Below, in pieces: positions 26,015 to 36,091 of a stretch of DNA of 43,214 nucleotides. The DNA lies in assembly GCA_003246255.1 (NCBI GenBank), contig QKAX01000139.1, positions 1-43,214 on the forward strand, in the 5' to 3' direction. The position numbers and the translations under genes are program-made. This DNA comes from Demequina lutea (GTDB lineage: Bacteria > Actinomycetota > Actinomycetes > Actinomycetales > Demequinaceae). Under the pieces are notes generated by a model. It saw only the letters and a list, made by a program, of their open reading frames with translations. It was not told the DNA's origin and did not search any database. How positions within the stretch are numbered: position 1 is the stretch's first letter; each line of letters starts with the position of its first letter.

Positions 26015-27477
26015 CCCCGCTCCGAGTCGGCAGCGCGCTTGTGCGTGTACATCGCGTGATCGGCGTGCGTGAGCAGCTCGTCGACAGTCACCGACTCGCC
26101 CGAGCGCGCTGTCGAGACGCCGACGCTGGTGCGGACGTCCACGGGGCCAACGCTCAGCTGGAAGGGGGTCGCAAACACGCTCTCGACGCGGGCCCGGGCG
26201 CTCTGGGCGATCGCGTCAGGCCCTCCCTCGAACACCACGATGAACTCGTCGCCTCCGAGCCGGCCCACCAGATCCTGGCCGCCAAACCGCACGGAAGCGC
26301 TGAGGCGCCCCGCCACCTCCTCAAGGAGCTCGTCGCCCACCGCGTGTCCGTAGGTGTCGTTGACCTCCTTGAACCCGTTGAGGTCCATGAAGCACACCAC
26401 CACGCCGCGCGCCTGACCCGCAGCGACCCGTTTCGCGAGATCCTCCAGGTGCGCGCTGACGGCGCGGCGGTTGGCGAGCCCGGTCAGGGGGTCGCCATCG
26501 GCGAGGATCTGCAGCTGCGCCTCCGACTCGCGATGCGCGTGAGCAATCTGGCCCACGCGCGTGAGCACCATCGCGATGATCACCACCTGCGCGACGGCCG
26601 CCGTGAGCCAGTCAACCTCAAGCCCCATCGAGGCTCGCCCGATGCCGATGAGCGGCCCCAGCGCGAGCGCCAATGCCAGCATGGCGATGCGCGCGGGAGT
26701 GAGGCGGCTCGGCGAGCGCTCGCCCACCTGGAACGCCGATGCGCCGGCGGGGTGAGCGACGGCGGCCCACGCGGCCGCATACGAGAGGGGCCAGGGGAGG
26801 CCCGTCCACCAGGTGGTACCGGCGCTCGAAGGGTCGCTGTACAGCGCGGTGATCACGTTTCCCGCCACAGCAAATGCGACGGACGCGGCGAAGTACGCGA
26901 GTGACGGGCGTGCGCGCGGATGTACAGCGCCCGACGTCCACACGCCAAGGATGACGCCAATGCACCCACCCAACGCCAACACCACGGCGAGGATGAAGGC
27001 GCGATCTTGGGCCGTCGCTTCGGCGGCGAGCGCGGGGCCGATGATCAGCAGCCACAGACCTACCGCGACGCCGACGCCGACGGTCGCGGCATCAAGCGCC
27101 CCGCCCGAGTCGCGCCGCAGTGAGGGCGTAAGCGATATCACCGCCGCGGCGAGCAGGAACAGGTATGCGAGCACCATGACGATGTCGGCGACAGGCTCGG
27201 GCGAGGAGTCGTGGCCAAGGCGGCCCACCGCCACCGTCCATGTGACGTTCGTGGCGGTGAGGAGCGCAAACGCGGCGAAGAGCATGCGGTAGACGTGACG
27301 CTGCAGGCCCGATGTGCGCACGGTCACGACGCCCACGGTCAACGCCACCACGGCGCTGCTCAACGTGACGGAGAGCCCCCGCTCGAAGGCGCCGCCAGAG
27401 ACATACAGCACCAGCGTCACCCCGGCCAGTGCGCACGCGGACGCGAATAGGCGCGCTGGAGTACGGGTGAATCTCAC
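26011..27477 (-). CDS. Membrane-bound diguanylate cyclase (GGDEF domain)
   Basis: Several N-terminal TM helices; DPLTGLANRRAVSAHLEDL...VVCFMDLNGFKEVNDTYGHAVGDELL...VGRLGGDEFIVVFEG; GTG start preceded by GAGGAG. Confidence 0.9.
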   Translation of the reverse strand: MRFTRTPARLFASACALAGVTLVLYVSGGAFERGLSVTLSSAVVALTVGVVTVRTSGLQRHVYRMLFAAFALLTATNVTWTVAVGRLGHDSSPEPVADIVMVLAYLFLLAAAVISLTPSLRRDSGGALDAATVGVGVAVGLWLLIIGPALAAEATAQDRAFILAVVLALGGCIGVILGVWTSGAVHPRARPSLAYFAASVAFAVAGNVITALYSDPSSAGTTWWTGLPWPLSYAAAWAAVAHPAGASAFQVGERSPSRLTPARIAMLALALALGPLIGIGRASMGLEVDWLTAAVAQVVIIAMVLTRVGQIAHAHRESEAQLQILADGDPLTGLANRRAVSAHLEDLAKRVAAGQARGVVVCFMDLNGFKEVNDTYGHAVGDELLEEVAGRLSASVRFGGQDLVGRLGGDEFIVVFEGGPDAIAQSARARVESVFATPFQLSVGPVDVRTSVGVSTARSGESVTVDELLTHADHAMYTHKRAADSERG

Positions 27478-27631
27478 ACCTCCTCATCGTCCTCTCTTTT
27501 CAGGGTTGCAGGAATGAAGATGATGAGTTCGACACAAGTTCTCGCGGCCCGCCGAGCGGTGGGTGTGACACCATAAGCGCAGGGCTCGCCGACGAGTCAC
27601 GTCCCCCTCGCCTCGAAAGAACGGCACCCTC

Positions 27632-28891
27632 TTGCCTCAACTCAGCCCGCTGCGCACACGCCTCGCCCTCATGGCGCTCGCCCTTGGCGGCTTCGGCATC
27701 GGCACCACCGAGTTTGTCGCCATGGGCCTGTTGCGCGACATCGCGCGCGACCTCCTGCCTGACCTGTACGGGCAGAGCCAGGAGGAGGCGCTCGCTCGCG
27801 CGGGAGTGGTGATCTCCGCGTACGCGCTCGGCGTGGTCGTGGGAGCCCCCACGATCGCGGCCTTCGCAGCACGGTTCCCCCGCAAGAAGCTGCTCATCTG
27901 GCTCACAGTCGCGTTCACAGCAGGGACAGTGGCGTCTGCGCTCGCGCCGACGTTCGAGACGGTGGTGCTGTTCCGCTTCATTGCTGGCCTGCCGCATGGT
28001 GCCTACTTTGGCGTCGCCGCGCTGGTGGCCGCGCAACTGATGGGCCCCGCCAAGCGTGGTCAGGCTGTCGCGCTCGTGTTGTCTGGCCTCACGATCGCCA
28101 ATGTGGTGGGAGTGCCGCTCATCACCGCCCTTGGCCAGCAGTCGTCGTGGCGCGTCGCGTACCTGGTGGTGGCAGCCGTGTTCCTCGCCTCCACCGCGGC
28201 CATCGTCGCGGCGGTGCCCCGCCAGCCGGGTGACCCTCACGCGACGATCCGCCGCGAACTGCGTGCCTTCACGCGGCCGGCCGTATGGTTCGCGTTGATG
28301 ACCGGCGCGCTGGGCTTCGGCGGCTTCTTTGCCGTGTACTCGTATGTGTCGCCCATGGCCACCGAGGTCGCAGGCGCTCCCGAGAGGCTCGTGCCGGTTG
28401 CCCTGGTGGTGCTGGGGCTGGGCACCACGGTGGGCAACGTGATCGGCGGTCGCATGTCGGATTCGAGTGCGATTCGCGCCGTCTTTTACCTGTTCGGTGC
28501 GTTCGCGGTGGCGCAGATCGTGCTGATCGTGCTGTCGCCCACGTTCATCGGGCTGCTCGTGGGCCTGTTCCTCGTAGGAGGGGTGGGCGCGGGCCTGTCG
28601 CCAGCGATCCAGACGCGCCTCATGGACGTCGCGGGCGATAGCCAGACCATGGCCGCTGCCGTGAACCACGCCTCACTCAACATCGGCAACTCGATCGGCG
28701 CGGCGCTGGGTGGAGCGGTGATCGCAGCCAACCTGGGTTATATCGCTCCGGCGTGGGTGGGTCTTGCGCTGTGCGTACCTGGCGCGTTGTTCGCTTTTGG
28801 CGGGTGGCTGGTCACTCGCCGCCACGCCGATGCGGGCGTCGCCGGCGCCGCGCACGAGCCCGCCCTGGTCGAGGCCGACCACGCGGGCTAG
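27632..28891 (+). CDS. MFS transporter (AraJ/DHA1-like)
   Basis: FGIGTTEFVAMGLLRDIARDLL...SAYALGVVVGAPTIAAFAARFPRKKLLIW is typical of DHA1 exporters; TTG start assumed. Confidence 0.85.
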   Translation: MPQLSPLRTRLALMALALGGFGIGTTEFVAMGLLRDIARDLLPDLYGQSQEEALARAGVVISAYALGVVVGAPTIAAFAARFPRKKLLIWLTVAFTAGTVASALAPTFETVVLFRFIAGLPHGAYFGVAALVAAQLMGPAKRGQAVALVLSGLTIANVVGVPLITALGQQSSWRVAYLVVAAVFLASTAAIVAAVPRQPGDPHATIRRELRAFTRPAVWFALMTGALGFGGFFAVYSYVSPMATEVAGAPERLVPVALVVLGLGTTVGNVIGGRMSDSSAIRAVFYLFGAFAVAQIVLIVLSPTFIGLLVGLFLVGGVGAGLSPAIQTRLMDVAGDSQTMAAAVNHASLNIGNSIGAALGGAVIAANLGYIAPAWVGLALCVPGALFAFGGWLVTRRHADAGVAGAAHEPALVEADHAG

Positions 28892-29169
28892 CGGCGGGGG
28901 GAAGAGGCCCCCGAGATCGGCGTGTGTGCCGCGGCTGCGCAGCGAACCTGACGCGTCAGTCCGGGGGATGATCCCGGCACCTCGCCGGGATGATCGCGAG
29001 CGCCAGCGCTCAGGGTGTGGATCATCCGGTTGAGGGAGGGACCTCGAAAAGTGCTGCGTGGTACGTTTTTCGCGACGGGGGCCGCTGGGCATAGCGACCC
29101 ACTTCCGGGGTGACGCCCGAGGTTGGCAAGGGGAGGGCCACCGGCCTCCCATGAACGACAGGACGTGAC

Positions 29170-30333
29170 ATGGGTTTCATCAAGAATCTGGCCAGCGCGG
29201 GCGTTGACGCCCTCAAGTCGAGCTTTGGCGACCAGTGGCTTGACTTCCTTGTTCCCCCGACCCCGATCAGCGACACCGCCGTCGTGTTCCCCGCGGTGAT
29301 CCAGCGCAACAACGCGGGCCGAGGCAACAACGACTACGGCTCCGAGAACATCATCACGCGCGGCTCCCGCATCGTGGTGCCCGAGGGCTACGGCCTCCTC
29401 ACCTTCCAAGACGGCGCTGTCACCGGCTTCATCAACGAGCCGGGCGCGTACACGTACGACAACCAGGATCAGAACTCCAAGTCGGTGTTCTCCGGGGGCG
29501 GCATTCTGAGCTCCACGTTCCAGACCTCGTGGGAGCGCTTCAAGTTTGCCGGCCAGCCCGGCACGCAACAGCTCGCGTTCTACGTGAATCTCAAGGAGAT
29601 CCCGAACAACCTGTTCGGCACGCAGGGCCCCATCTACTGGGACGACTCGTACATCGGTGCCCAGGCTGGTGCCGTCACGCGCGGCTCGTACGTGCTCAAG
29701 GTCGTTGACCCGATCCTCTTTGTGAAGACCCTGGTCCCCGCGTCGTACATCTCCGCGAACGCGCGCGTCTTTGACCTCACGCAGGTCGAGAATCCCGTGT
29801 CGTCGCAGCTGTTCAACGAGGTGGTCGGCTCGCTGGCTGGCGCGTTCTCGCGCTACGTCAACAGCCCCGACCGCGAGGCCCGCATCACGCGCATCCAGTC
29901 CGACTCGGTGGGCTTCGCCCAGTCGCTCTCGGCCGAGATCGAGTCCAACTACCACTGGACCGAGCAGCGTGGTCTGAGCATCTCCTCCGCCACGATCATC
30001 TCGATCGAGTACGACGAGGACACCACCAACCTGCTGAGCGACGTCCGCAAGGCCGACGCCCTGGCCGGGCGCCGTGGCGACTCGTTCCTCAAGCAGTCGG
30101 TGGCGCGCGGCGTCGAGGCGGCCGGCGAGACCGGCGGCGGCACGGGCCTGGCCATGATGGGAATGGGCATGGGCGCGATGGGCAACCTCGTGGGCGCCGC
30201 AGGCACCGCGTCGGCCGCCCCCGAGCAGGTGGACCCTGCCGCTCAGCTCGCTCAGTACAAGAAGATGCTCGACGACGGCCTCATCAATGAAGAGGACTAC
30301 GACGCGCTCAAGAAGAAGGCCCTCGGCCTGTAA
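29170..30333 (+). CDS. SPFH-domain (virion-core-protein-like) protein with C-terminal SHOCT-like motif
   Basis: MGFIKNLASAGVDALKSSFGDQWLDF...SRIVVPEGYGLLTFQDGAVTGFINEPGAYTYD; C-term DPAAQLAQYKKMLDDGLINEEDYDALKKKALGL. Confidence 0.82.
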   Translation: MGFIKNLASAGVDALKSSFGDQWLDFLVPPTPISDTAVVFPAVIQRNNAGRGNNDYGSENIITRGSRIVVPEGYGLLTFQDGAVTGFINEPGAYTYDNQDQNSKSVFSGGGILSSTFQTSWERFKFAGQPGTQQLAFYVNLKEIPNNLFGTQGPIYWDDSYIGAQAGAVTRGSYVLKVVDPILFVKTLVPASYISANARVFDLTQVENPVSSQLFNEVVGSLAGAFSRYVNSPDREARITRIQSDSVGFAQSLSAEIESNYHWTEQRGLSISSATIISIEYDEDTTNLLSDVRKADALAGRRGDSFLKQSVARGVEAAGETGGGTGLAMMGMGMGAMGNLVGAAGTASAAPEQVDPAAQLAQYKKMLDDGLINEEDYDALKKKALGL

Positions 30334-30339
30334 CCGATC

Positions 30340-31731
30340 ATGACGACGGACAGCTCTCCCGAGCGGCCCTCGGACGTCGGCCCGGCGGGCCAGGCTGGAA
30401 TCTTCCAGCCTGAGCCCGCCGCGGCAGTTCCGCCGCCGCCCGCAGCCCAGCCCGCCGAGGCGTCGGCCCCGCAGCCCGCGGCTGGCGCCCCTGTGCCCGC
30501 TCCTCCGGCCGATCCGCTCGAGACCCTCTCGGAGGCCACGGGCCTGCCCCTCGAGGACGAGGGCGGCGTGAAGCATCTGCAGACGCCTGAGGGCGCCAAG
30601 GACGGCGCCGTCAAATGCGCCCGCTGTGGTGCAACTGAGGTCAGGTTCAACCCCGCGACAGGCATGTTCATGTGTGCCTTCTGCCGCTACGAGTGGGCCG
30701 AGGCGACTCTCGACGAGGCCATGGGCCTGAGCGTGGGCATCGGCGACCTCAAGGGCACCACGATGTCGACTGCGGCCGCCGACATCACGGACGACCAGGC
30801 GCTCATCACCCTCAAGTGCCAAGGGTGCGGCGCCGAGGTGGTCATTGACACGGAGCACAACCTCAAAGCCCGCTGTCACTGGTGCAAGTCGGTGCTGTCG
30901 CTCAACAACAGGATCCCCAACGGCGCCGTGCCGGACGGCATACTGCCCTTCGCCATCTCGAAGGAGCAGGCGATGGCCTCCATCAAGGCGTTCGCCGAGG
31001 AGCGCAAGGCATTTGCGCTCAAGGAGTTCTCGGAGGCGTTCCGCCCCGAGAACGTCATGGGCGTCTACCTGCCCTACATGACTGTGGACGGCAATGTCAC
31101 GGTCAAGCTCGAGGGGCTCGGAGAGACCCTTGTGGCCCGGGTGCGCGTCAACAAGGACGAGACGGCGTACAAGGTCAATTCGTACTCCGTGGAGCGCGAT
31201 ATGGACCTGCTGGTGGACGATGTGGTGGTCGAGACCTCGAGCTCCAAGGTCAATGTGAACTCCGCGATCAGCACCAACAACATCATCAATGCGATCCTGC
31301 CGTTCGACGTGAAGAACATCGTCCGTTTCAACGCAAATTACCTGGGCGACTCGTTCACCTCGCAGCGGCGAGACATGGACGTGGATGAGGCCGAAGGGTA
31401 CGCCGCGCAGCACTTCCTCACGATCGCGCGCGGGGCAGCTCATGGCACCGTCACGGGATACGACCGTGGCGTGGCGTGGCAGGCGGAGCAGGTGCACATT
31501 CACGGCAGCCGCTGGACATCGCTGCTGCTCCCAGTGTGGCTTTACGGCTTTGCCGAGAAGAAGCGCAACGGCTATGTGACTCACTACATCGCCGTCAACG
31601 GGCGTACAGGCGCCACTATGGGCTCGGTGCCCATCAACACGGGCAAGGCGCTGGGGATCTCGATTGGCGTGGCCGCCGCGATCTCGGTGGTGACGTGGCC
31701 GCTTGGCCTCATCGCATTGGCGATGTCGTGA
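30340..31731 (+). CDS. Double zinc-ribbon (TFIIB-type) protein with C-terminal hydrophobic segment
   Basis: CARCGATEVRFNPATGMFMCAFC and CQGCGAEVVIDTEHNLKARCHWC; C-terminal GISIGVAAAISVVTWPLGLIALAM. Confidence 0.8.
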   Translation: MTTDSSPERPSDVGPAGQAGIFQPEPAAAVPPPPAAQPAEASAPQPAAGAPVPAPPADPLETLSEATGLPLEDEGGVKHLQTPEGAKDGAVKCARCGATEVRFNPATGMFMCAFCRYEWAEATLDEAMGLSVGIGDLKGTTMSTAAADITDDQALITLKCQGCGAEVVIDTEHNLKARCHWCKSVLSLNNRIPNGAVPDGILPFAISKEQAMASIKAFAEERKAFALKEFSEAFRPENVMGVYLPYMTVDGNVTVKLEGLGETLVARVRVNKDETAYKVNSYSVERDMDLLVDDVVVETSSSKVNVNSAISTNNIINAILPFDVKNIVRFNANYLGDSFTSQRRDMDVDEAEGYAAQHFLTIARGAAHGTVTGYDRGVAWQAEQVHIHGSRWTSLLLPVWLYGFAEKKRNGYVTHYIAVNGRTGATMGSVPINTGKALGISIGVAAAISVVTWPLGLIALAMS

Positions 31732-31759
31732 GGGGCGCGTTCATGGAAGGAGGGCTCGC

Positions 31760-32035
31760 ATGAGCGACTCGGGAAACAGCGCGGGCGCCATCGCGGTGGC
31801 CCTGTTCGCGGCAGGCCCGGCGACTGGCGTCTTCATCTACGCGTCCATCCAGGCCAAGTATCGCAACCGCAAGGCGCGATATATGCCAGAGAAGGTGGTC
31901 GACTACAAGGTCGAGCGCATGGACGTGAACGACAACTATGCGGGCACGTTCACCACCAAGCGCGGCAGCGTGCAGGGCCGCAATGAGAGCGATCACGCAC
32001 AGCGAGCGCCCTCGGTGCGCATGACAAAGGACTAG
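31760..32035 (+). CDS. Small single-TM hypothetical protein
   Basis: ATG at 31760 after GGAAGGAGG; AGAIAVALFAAGPATGVFIYASIQ TM helix and basic tail. Confidence 0.65.
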   Translation: MSDSGNSAGAIAVALFAAGPATGVFIYASIQAKYRNRKARYMPEKVVDYKVERMDVNDNYAGTFTTKRGSVQGRNESDHAQRAPSVRMTKD

Positions 32036-32131
32036 CTCTGCTGGCCGGGCGAGGGATCGTCCGGCCAGCGACGGGCCAAGGGGCTGGCGCCGCGTGTCGG
32101 ATTCCCCGTCCCGCTCGCCTATTCTCGTGGG

Positions 32132-33511
32132 GTGAGTGACCATCCCACGCCGCCCGACGGGGCGGCACCCAGCGTCGCACTTGACGCCCCCGTCAAGCAC
32201 CGCCGGCTCGTGGACCTCGCTCCACTCAAGGCGAGCCCCGCCTTCGCGCGCCTGTGGATTGGCAGCGTCATCTCCGGCATCGGCGCGCAGATGTCGATCG
32301 TGGCTGTGGGCCTGCAGATCTACGAGATCACCCAGAGCACGTTCGCTGTGGGCCTGGTGGGGGGCATCTCGCTGGTGCCCATGATCGTCGCTGGCCTGTG
32401 GGGCGGCATGATCGCCGATGTCTTCGACAGGCGCCGCGTGCTGATCGTCGCCTCGCTGGTTGCCTGGTTCTCCACGCTGGGTCTCGTGTCGCTGGCGGTG
32501 TGGGATGCGGTGGCGCAGCAGTCCGGAGGACACGCGGCAATCTGGCCGTTCTACGTGGTCACCACCATCAACGCGGTGGCCACCACCATTCGCGGTGCTG
32601 CACAGGGCGCCGTGGTGGGCCGCCTGCTGCCTCCTCACCTCATCTCGCGAGCCACGGCTCTCAACGGCATCGGCTTTGGCGCGATGCTCACGGTAGGCCC
32701 CGCGCTGGCTGGCGTGCTCGCTGCATCGATCGGGTTGCCGTGGACGTTCGCCGTGGATGCCGTGTTGTTTACTGCAGGCTTCCTCGGCATCTGGATGCTG
32801 CCCTCGCTGCCGCGAGTGGGCGAACGCGTGCAGGCCGGCTGGGGCGTGCTTGTCGAGGGGCTGCACTTCCTGGCCAAGGCCCCCAACATTCGCATGAGCT
32901 TCATCGTGGACATCGTCGCCATGACCTTTGGTCGCCCCTACGCCTTGTTCCCCGCGCTGGGCGCATTGGTGGTGGGCGGAGGCTCGCTCACTGTGGGCGC
33001 TCTGACGGCCGCCGGCGCGGCGGGGACGATTCTCACGAGCCTGTTCTCGGGCTTCGTGGGCCGTGTGCACCATCACGGGCTCGCGGTGGCGCGCGCTATC
33101 CAGGTGTTTGGCGGCTTCGTGCTGCTCTTTGGCGTCGTGACGCTGGTCGTGGGCGCATCGGGTCACGCGGCGGGGGAGGGCTGGGGTGGCATCCACTGGG
33201 CGTCGCTCTCGCTGCTCGCGCTCGCGCTGGCAGGCATGGGCGCTTCCGATGAGGTGAGCGCGATCTTCCGCCAGTCAATGATCATTCAGGCGGCACCCGA
33301 TGAGATGCGTGGCCGCCTGCAGGGCGTCTTCATCGTGGTGGTGACGGGCGGGCCGCGCGTGGGCGACATGTACGCGGGCATTCTCGCGACGGCCGTGGCG
33401 CTGTGGAGCCCCACCTTGTTCGGCGGTCTCGTCATCGTCGGCCTGATTGCGGTGTTGACGCGGGCTCAGCGCTCGTTCAGGGAGTACGACGCGCGCACGC
33501 CGACGCCGTAG
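32132..33511 (+). CDS. MFS transporter (EntS/MFS_3-like)
   Basis: FARLWIGSVISGIGAQMSIVAVGLQIYEITQSTFAVGLVGG...GGMIADVFDRRRVLI; TATTCT 6 nt before the GTG start. Confidence 0.87.
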   Translation: MSDHPTPPDGAAPSVALDAPVKHRRLVDLAPLKASPAFARLWIGSVISGIGAQMSIVAVGLQIYEITQSTFAVGLVGGISLVPMIVAGLWGGMIADVFDRRRVLIVASLVAWFSTLGLVSLAVWDAVAQQSGGHAAIWPFYVVTTINAVATTIRGAAQGAVVGRLLPPHLISRATALNGIGFGAMLTVGPALAGVLAASIGLPWTFAVDAVLFTAGFLGIWMLPSLPRVGERVQAGWGVLVEGLHFLAKAPNIRMSFIVDIVAMTFGRPYALFPALGALVVGGGSLTVGALTAAGAAGTILTSLFSGFVGRVHHHGLAVARAIQVFGGFVLLFGVVTLVVGASGHAAGEGWGGIHWASLSLLALALAGMGASDEVSAIFRQSMIIQAAPDEMRGRLQGVFIVVVTGGPRVGDMYAGILATAVALWSPTLFGGLVIVGLIAVLTRAQRSFREYDARTPTP

Positions 33512-34703
33512 GCCTCGGCAGATCGCGCATGCCCCACAGGGGCGAGAACGTCACGATCGCGGCGGAGAGGGCGAGTAGCGCCGAGCCGGCCCAGAACGCG
33601 GCGGCGATGCCCCAGGCCTGCGCGATAGCCCCGCCGGCGAGGGCGCCCACCGGCGCCACGAGCATCATGGCGAACATGAGCGAGGCGTTCATGCGACCCT
33701 GCAGGTGCGGCGGGCAGATCTCTTGCCGCAGGGTGCGTTGCGCCACCGAGTATGCGGCCATCGCGAACATCGCGCCTAGCTCGCCTGCAAAGAGGATGGC
33801 GATATCCCAGCCATGCGGCGAGGCAAGCGCGAGGGGATAGCCGAGGCTTGCCGCGGCGCCTCCCAGCGCGAGCATCGGCACGGCCCCTCCGTCGCCGTAG
33901 CGGCGAGCGAACCACGGGCTCGCTGCGGCGCCCGCGATGCCGCCCAGCCCGGTGATGCCGAGCACGAGGCCCACGACCAACTCGTCGTACCCCATGACGC
34001 GCACGATAGCGGCAGGGAACAGGGTGATCACCATGACTCCGCCGAGGTTGGCGACCATGCCGCGCAGCAGGATGAGGCGCTGGAGTCGATCGCCGATCAC
34101 GTAGCGCAGCCCGTCGCGGATGCGCGGCGGTGCCGCGTGGACCGCACGCACGGGCTCCGGCAGGCGGGCGGCGGTCACGGCGGTCACCACGAGCGCGGCG
34201 CCGCCCACGAGCGGCAGCAGGGGAGCGGCGACGGCCTGTGCAAGCCCGCTGCCAGCGATGGGTGCCACCGTCGAGGACACGTGCGAGCCGGTGTCGATGC
34301 GCGCGTTGGCCGCGCGCAGGGTGCCGGGTTCCACCATCGCGGGCACTGCCGCCGCCGAGGTGACCTGATAGAGCGTCGCGGCGGCCCCGGCGATGCCGGC
34401 GAGCGCGAACAGCCACCACTCGGTGAGCGCCCCGGTGGCCCACACGAGCGCGATGGCGCCGAGCGCGGCCGCCCTGCCCACTGCTCCGACGGCCATCAGC
34501 GCTCGCGGCGACATCCGGTCGCTCATGAGGCCTGCAGGCAGCGCCACGAGCACGGGTGCCGCGAACAGCCCCGCGTTGATGACGCCGATCCACCACGGAC
34601 TCGACGCGAGCGTGACGGTCGCGATGAGCGGGATCCCCAGCGTGGTGAGCTCGTCGGCGAAGCGCTCGGCGATCCGGCCCGTGACGAGGAGGCGCAGGAT
34701 CAC
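33477..34703 (-). CDS. MFS transporter
   Basis: Multi-TM; ALPAGLMSDRMSPRALMAVGAVGRAAAL; CPPHLQGRMNASLMFAMMLVAPVGALAGG. Confidence 0.85.
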   Translation of the reverse strand: MILRLLVTGRIAERFADELTTLGIPLIATVTLASSPWWIGVINAGLFAAPVLVALPAGLMSDRMSPRALMAVGAVGRAAALGAIALVWATGALTEWWLFALAGIAGAAATLYQVTSAAAVPAMVEPGTLRAANARIDTGSHVSSTVAPIAGSGLAQAVAAPLLPLVGGAALVVTAVTAARLPEPVRAVHAAPPRIRDGLRYVIGDRLQRLILLRGMVANLGGVMVITLFPAAIVRVMGYDELVVGLVLGITGLGGIAGAAASPWFARRYGDGGAVPMLALGGAAASLGYPLALASPHGWDIAILFAGELGAMFAMAAYSVAQRTLRQEICPPHLQGRMNASLMFAMMLVAPVGALAGGAIAQAWGIAAAFWAGSALLALSAAIVTFSPLWGMRDLPRPTASACARRTP

Positions 34704-36055
34704 GGCTGCGGCACGTAGGGCTCACCGGACGGCACCACGGGCACCCTTCCCATGCGCCACAGCGGCGACACCATGAGGATGATCACGCCCGCGAGGTTGC
34801 CCACCGCGCCAATCCAGAAGGCGGTAGCGAGGCCCAGGTGCGTGGCGATAAAGCCGGACGCCAGCGCGCCCACGGGCCCGATGCCCCAAATCACCGTGCG
34901 GATGGACGCTGTCATGCGGCCCAGCAGGCGCGGGGGACACTGTCGCTGACGCATGGACACCTGCACCACGTTGAAGGCCACCACGCCGAACATCCCCAGG
35001 AACATGCCGATGGCGATCAGCACTGTCGCGACGGGCACTGGCGCGACGAACGCGGCGAGCGGGAAGAACATCGGCACCGACGATACGAGGTACGTGATGG
35101 GGATGGCGTGCCCCTCACCAAACGCCTTAGTGAACTTGGGGGCGGTGAAGGCGCCCACGATCGCCCCGATCGATCCGGCCGTCAGGAGCAGTCCGTAGAC
35201 GCCTGGGCCCAGGCCCAGGTAGCGCAGCAGCAGGATCGAGAACATCGTGTATCCGACGTTGCTGAACAGGTTGGACACGGCCGTCGAGACCACCACTGGC
35301 CGTATGAAGGGGTGGTGGAAGACAAACCGCATGCCCTCCTTGATCTCGTCGATGATGCGAGACTCGTGCTCGCGCGGCGGTGGCTCGTCGGCCGGAATGC
35401 GCCAGATGGCCACGCCCGACGCGAGGTAGCCCACCGTGGCGGCGATGGGCAGGAACGGTGCGGAGATCACGCGCGCGAGCAGGCCGCCAAGGCCGGGACC
35501 GGCGGCGCGGGCCGTCCACGCTGTGGTCTGGAGGCGGGAGTTGGCGACGTCAAGCTGATCCTCCTCCACGAGCGAAGGGACGATCGACATGTACGCCATG
35601 TCAAAGAACACGGCGGCGGCGGAGATGAGGAAGGCTCCCACCATGAGCCAGCTCATCTCAAGGGTGTCGGTGAGCCACAGGATCGGAATGGCTGCCATCA
35701 CGAGCGCGCGCACCACGTTTGCCCACACCATGATGCGGCGCCGCGACACGCGGTCGACGTACGCGCCCACGGGCAGCGACAGCAGCAGGAACGCGACGCC
35801 CTCGGCCGCGTTCAGGATGCCAATCTCCACCTCGGAGGCCACGAGATAGGTGACGGCGATGATGGGGATGGCCACCTGCGCGATCTCCACGCCAAAGCCC
35901 TGCACCGTCTCGCCGGTGAGGAGCGCCATGTAGGGGCGGTTGCGCCACAGGCTTGCCGGCGTGGCGGTGGTGAGGGGTGTGGGGACGTCGGCGTCTCCTG
36001 GCGGGATCAGTGGCTCGTCCTCGGCCGCTGACGCTTTGTGGGGATCGTGGGTCAC
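34700..36055 (-). CDS. MFS transporter (MFS_3-like)
   Basis: LWRNRPYMALLTGETVQGFGVEIAQVAIPIIAVTYLVASEVEIGILNAAEGVAFLLLSLPVGAYVDRVSRRRIMV. Confidence 0.88.
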   Translation of the reverse strand: MTHDPHKASAAEDEPLIPPGDADVPTPLTTATPASLWRNRPYMALLTGETVQGFGVEIAQVAIPIIAVTYLVASEVEIGILNAAEGVAFLLLSLPVGAYVDRVSRRRIMVWANVVRALVMAAIPILWLTDTLEMSWLMVGAFLISAAAVFFDMAYMSIVPSLVEEDQLDVANSRLQTTAWTARAAGPGLGGLLARVISAPFLPIAATVGYLASGVAIWRIPADEPPPREHESRIIDEIKEGMRFVFHHPFIRPVVVSTAVSNLFSNVGYTMFSILLLRYLGLGPGVYGLLLTAGSIGAIVGAFTAPKFTKAFGEGHAIPITYLVSSVPMFFPLAAFVAPVPVATVLIAIGMFLGMFGVVAFNVVQVSMRQRQCPPRLLGRMTASIRTVIWGIGPVGALASGFIATHLGLATAFWIGAVGNLAGVIILMVSPLWRMGRVPVVPSGEPYVPQP

Positions 36056-36091
36056 CTAGGCAGTGTGTCAGACCGGCGCGCGACCCGTCCC

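Noticed and set aside
28888-31584. 898-aa minus-strand ORF
   Set aside because: Antisense shadow of the SPFH and zinc-ribbon genes; His/Arg/Gly/Val-rich translation without domain motifs, as expected from high GC at codon position 3
31709-33196. 495-aa minus-strand ORF
   Set aside because: Antisense to the MFS gene at 32132-33511, no domain recognised
34838-36031. 397-aa plus-strand ORF
   Set aside because: Antisense to the MFS gene at 34700-36055; composition typical of a shadow ORF
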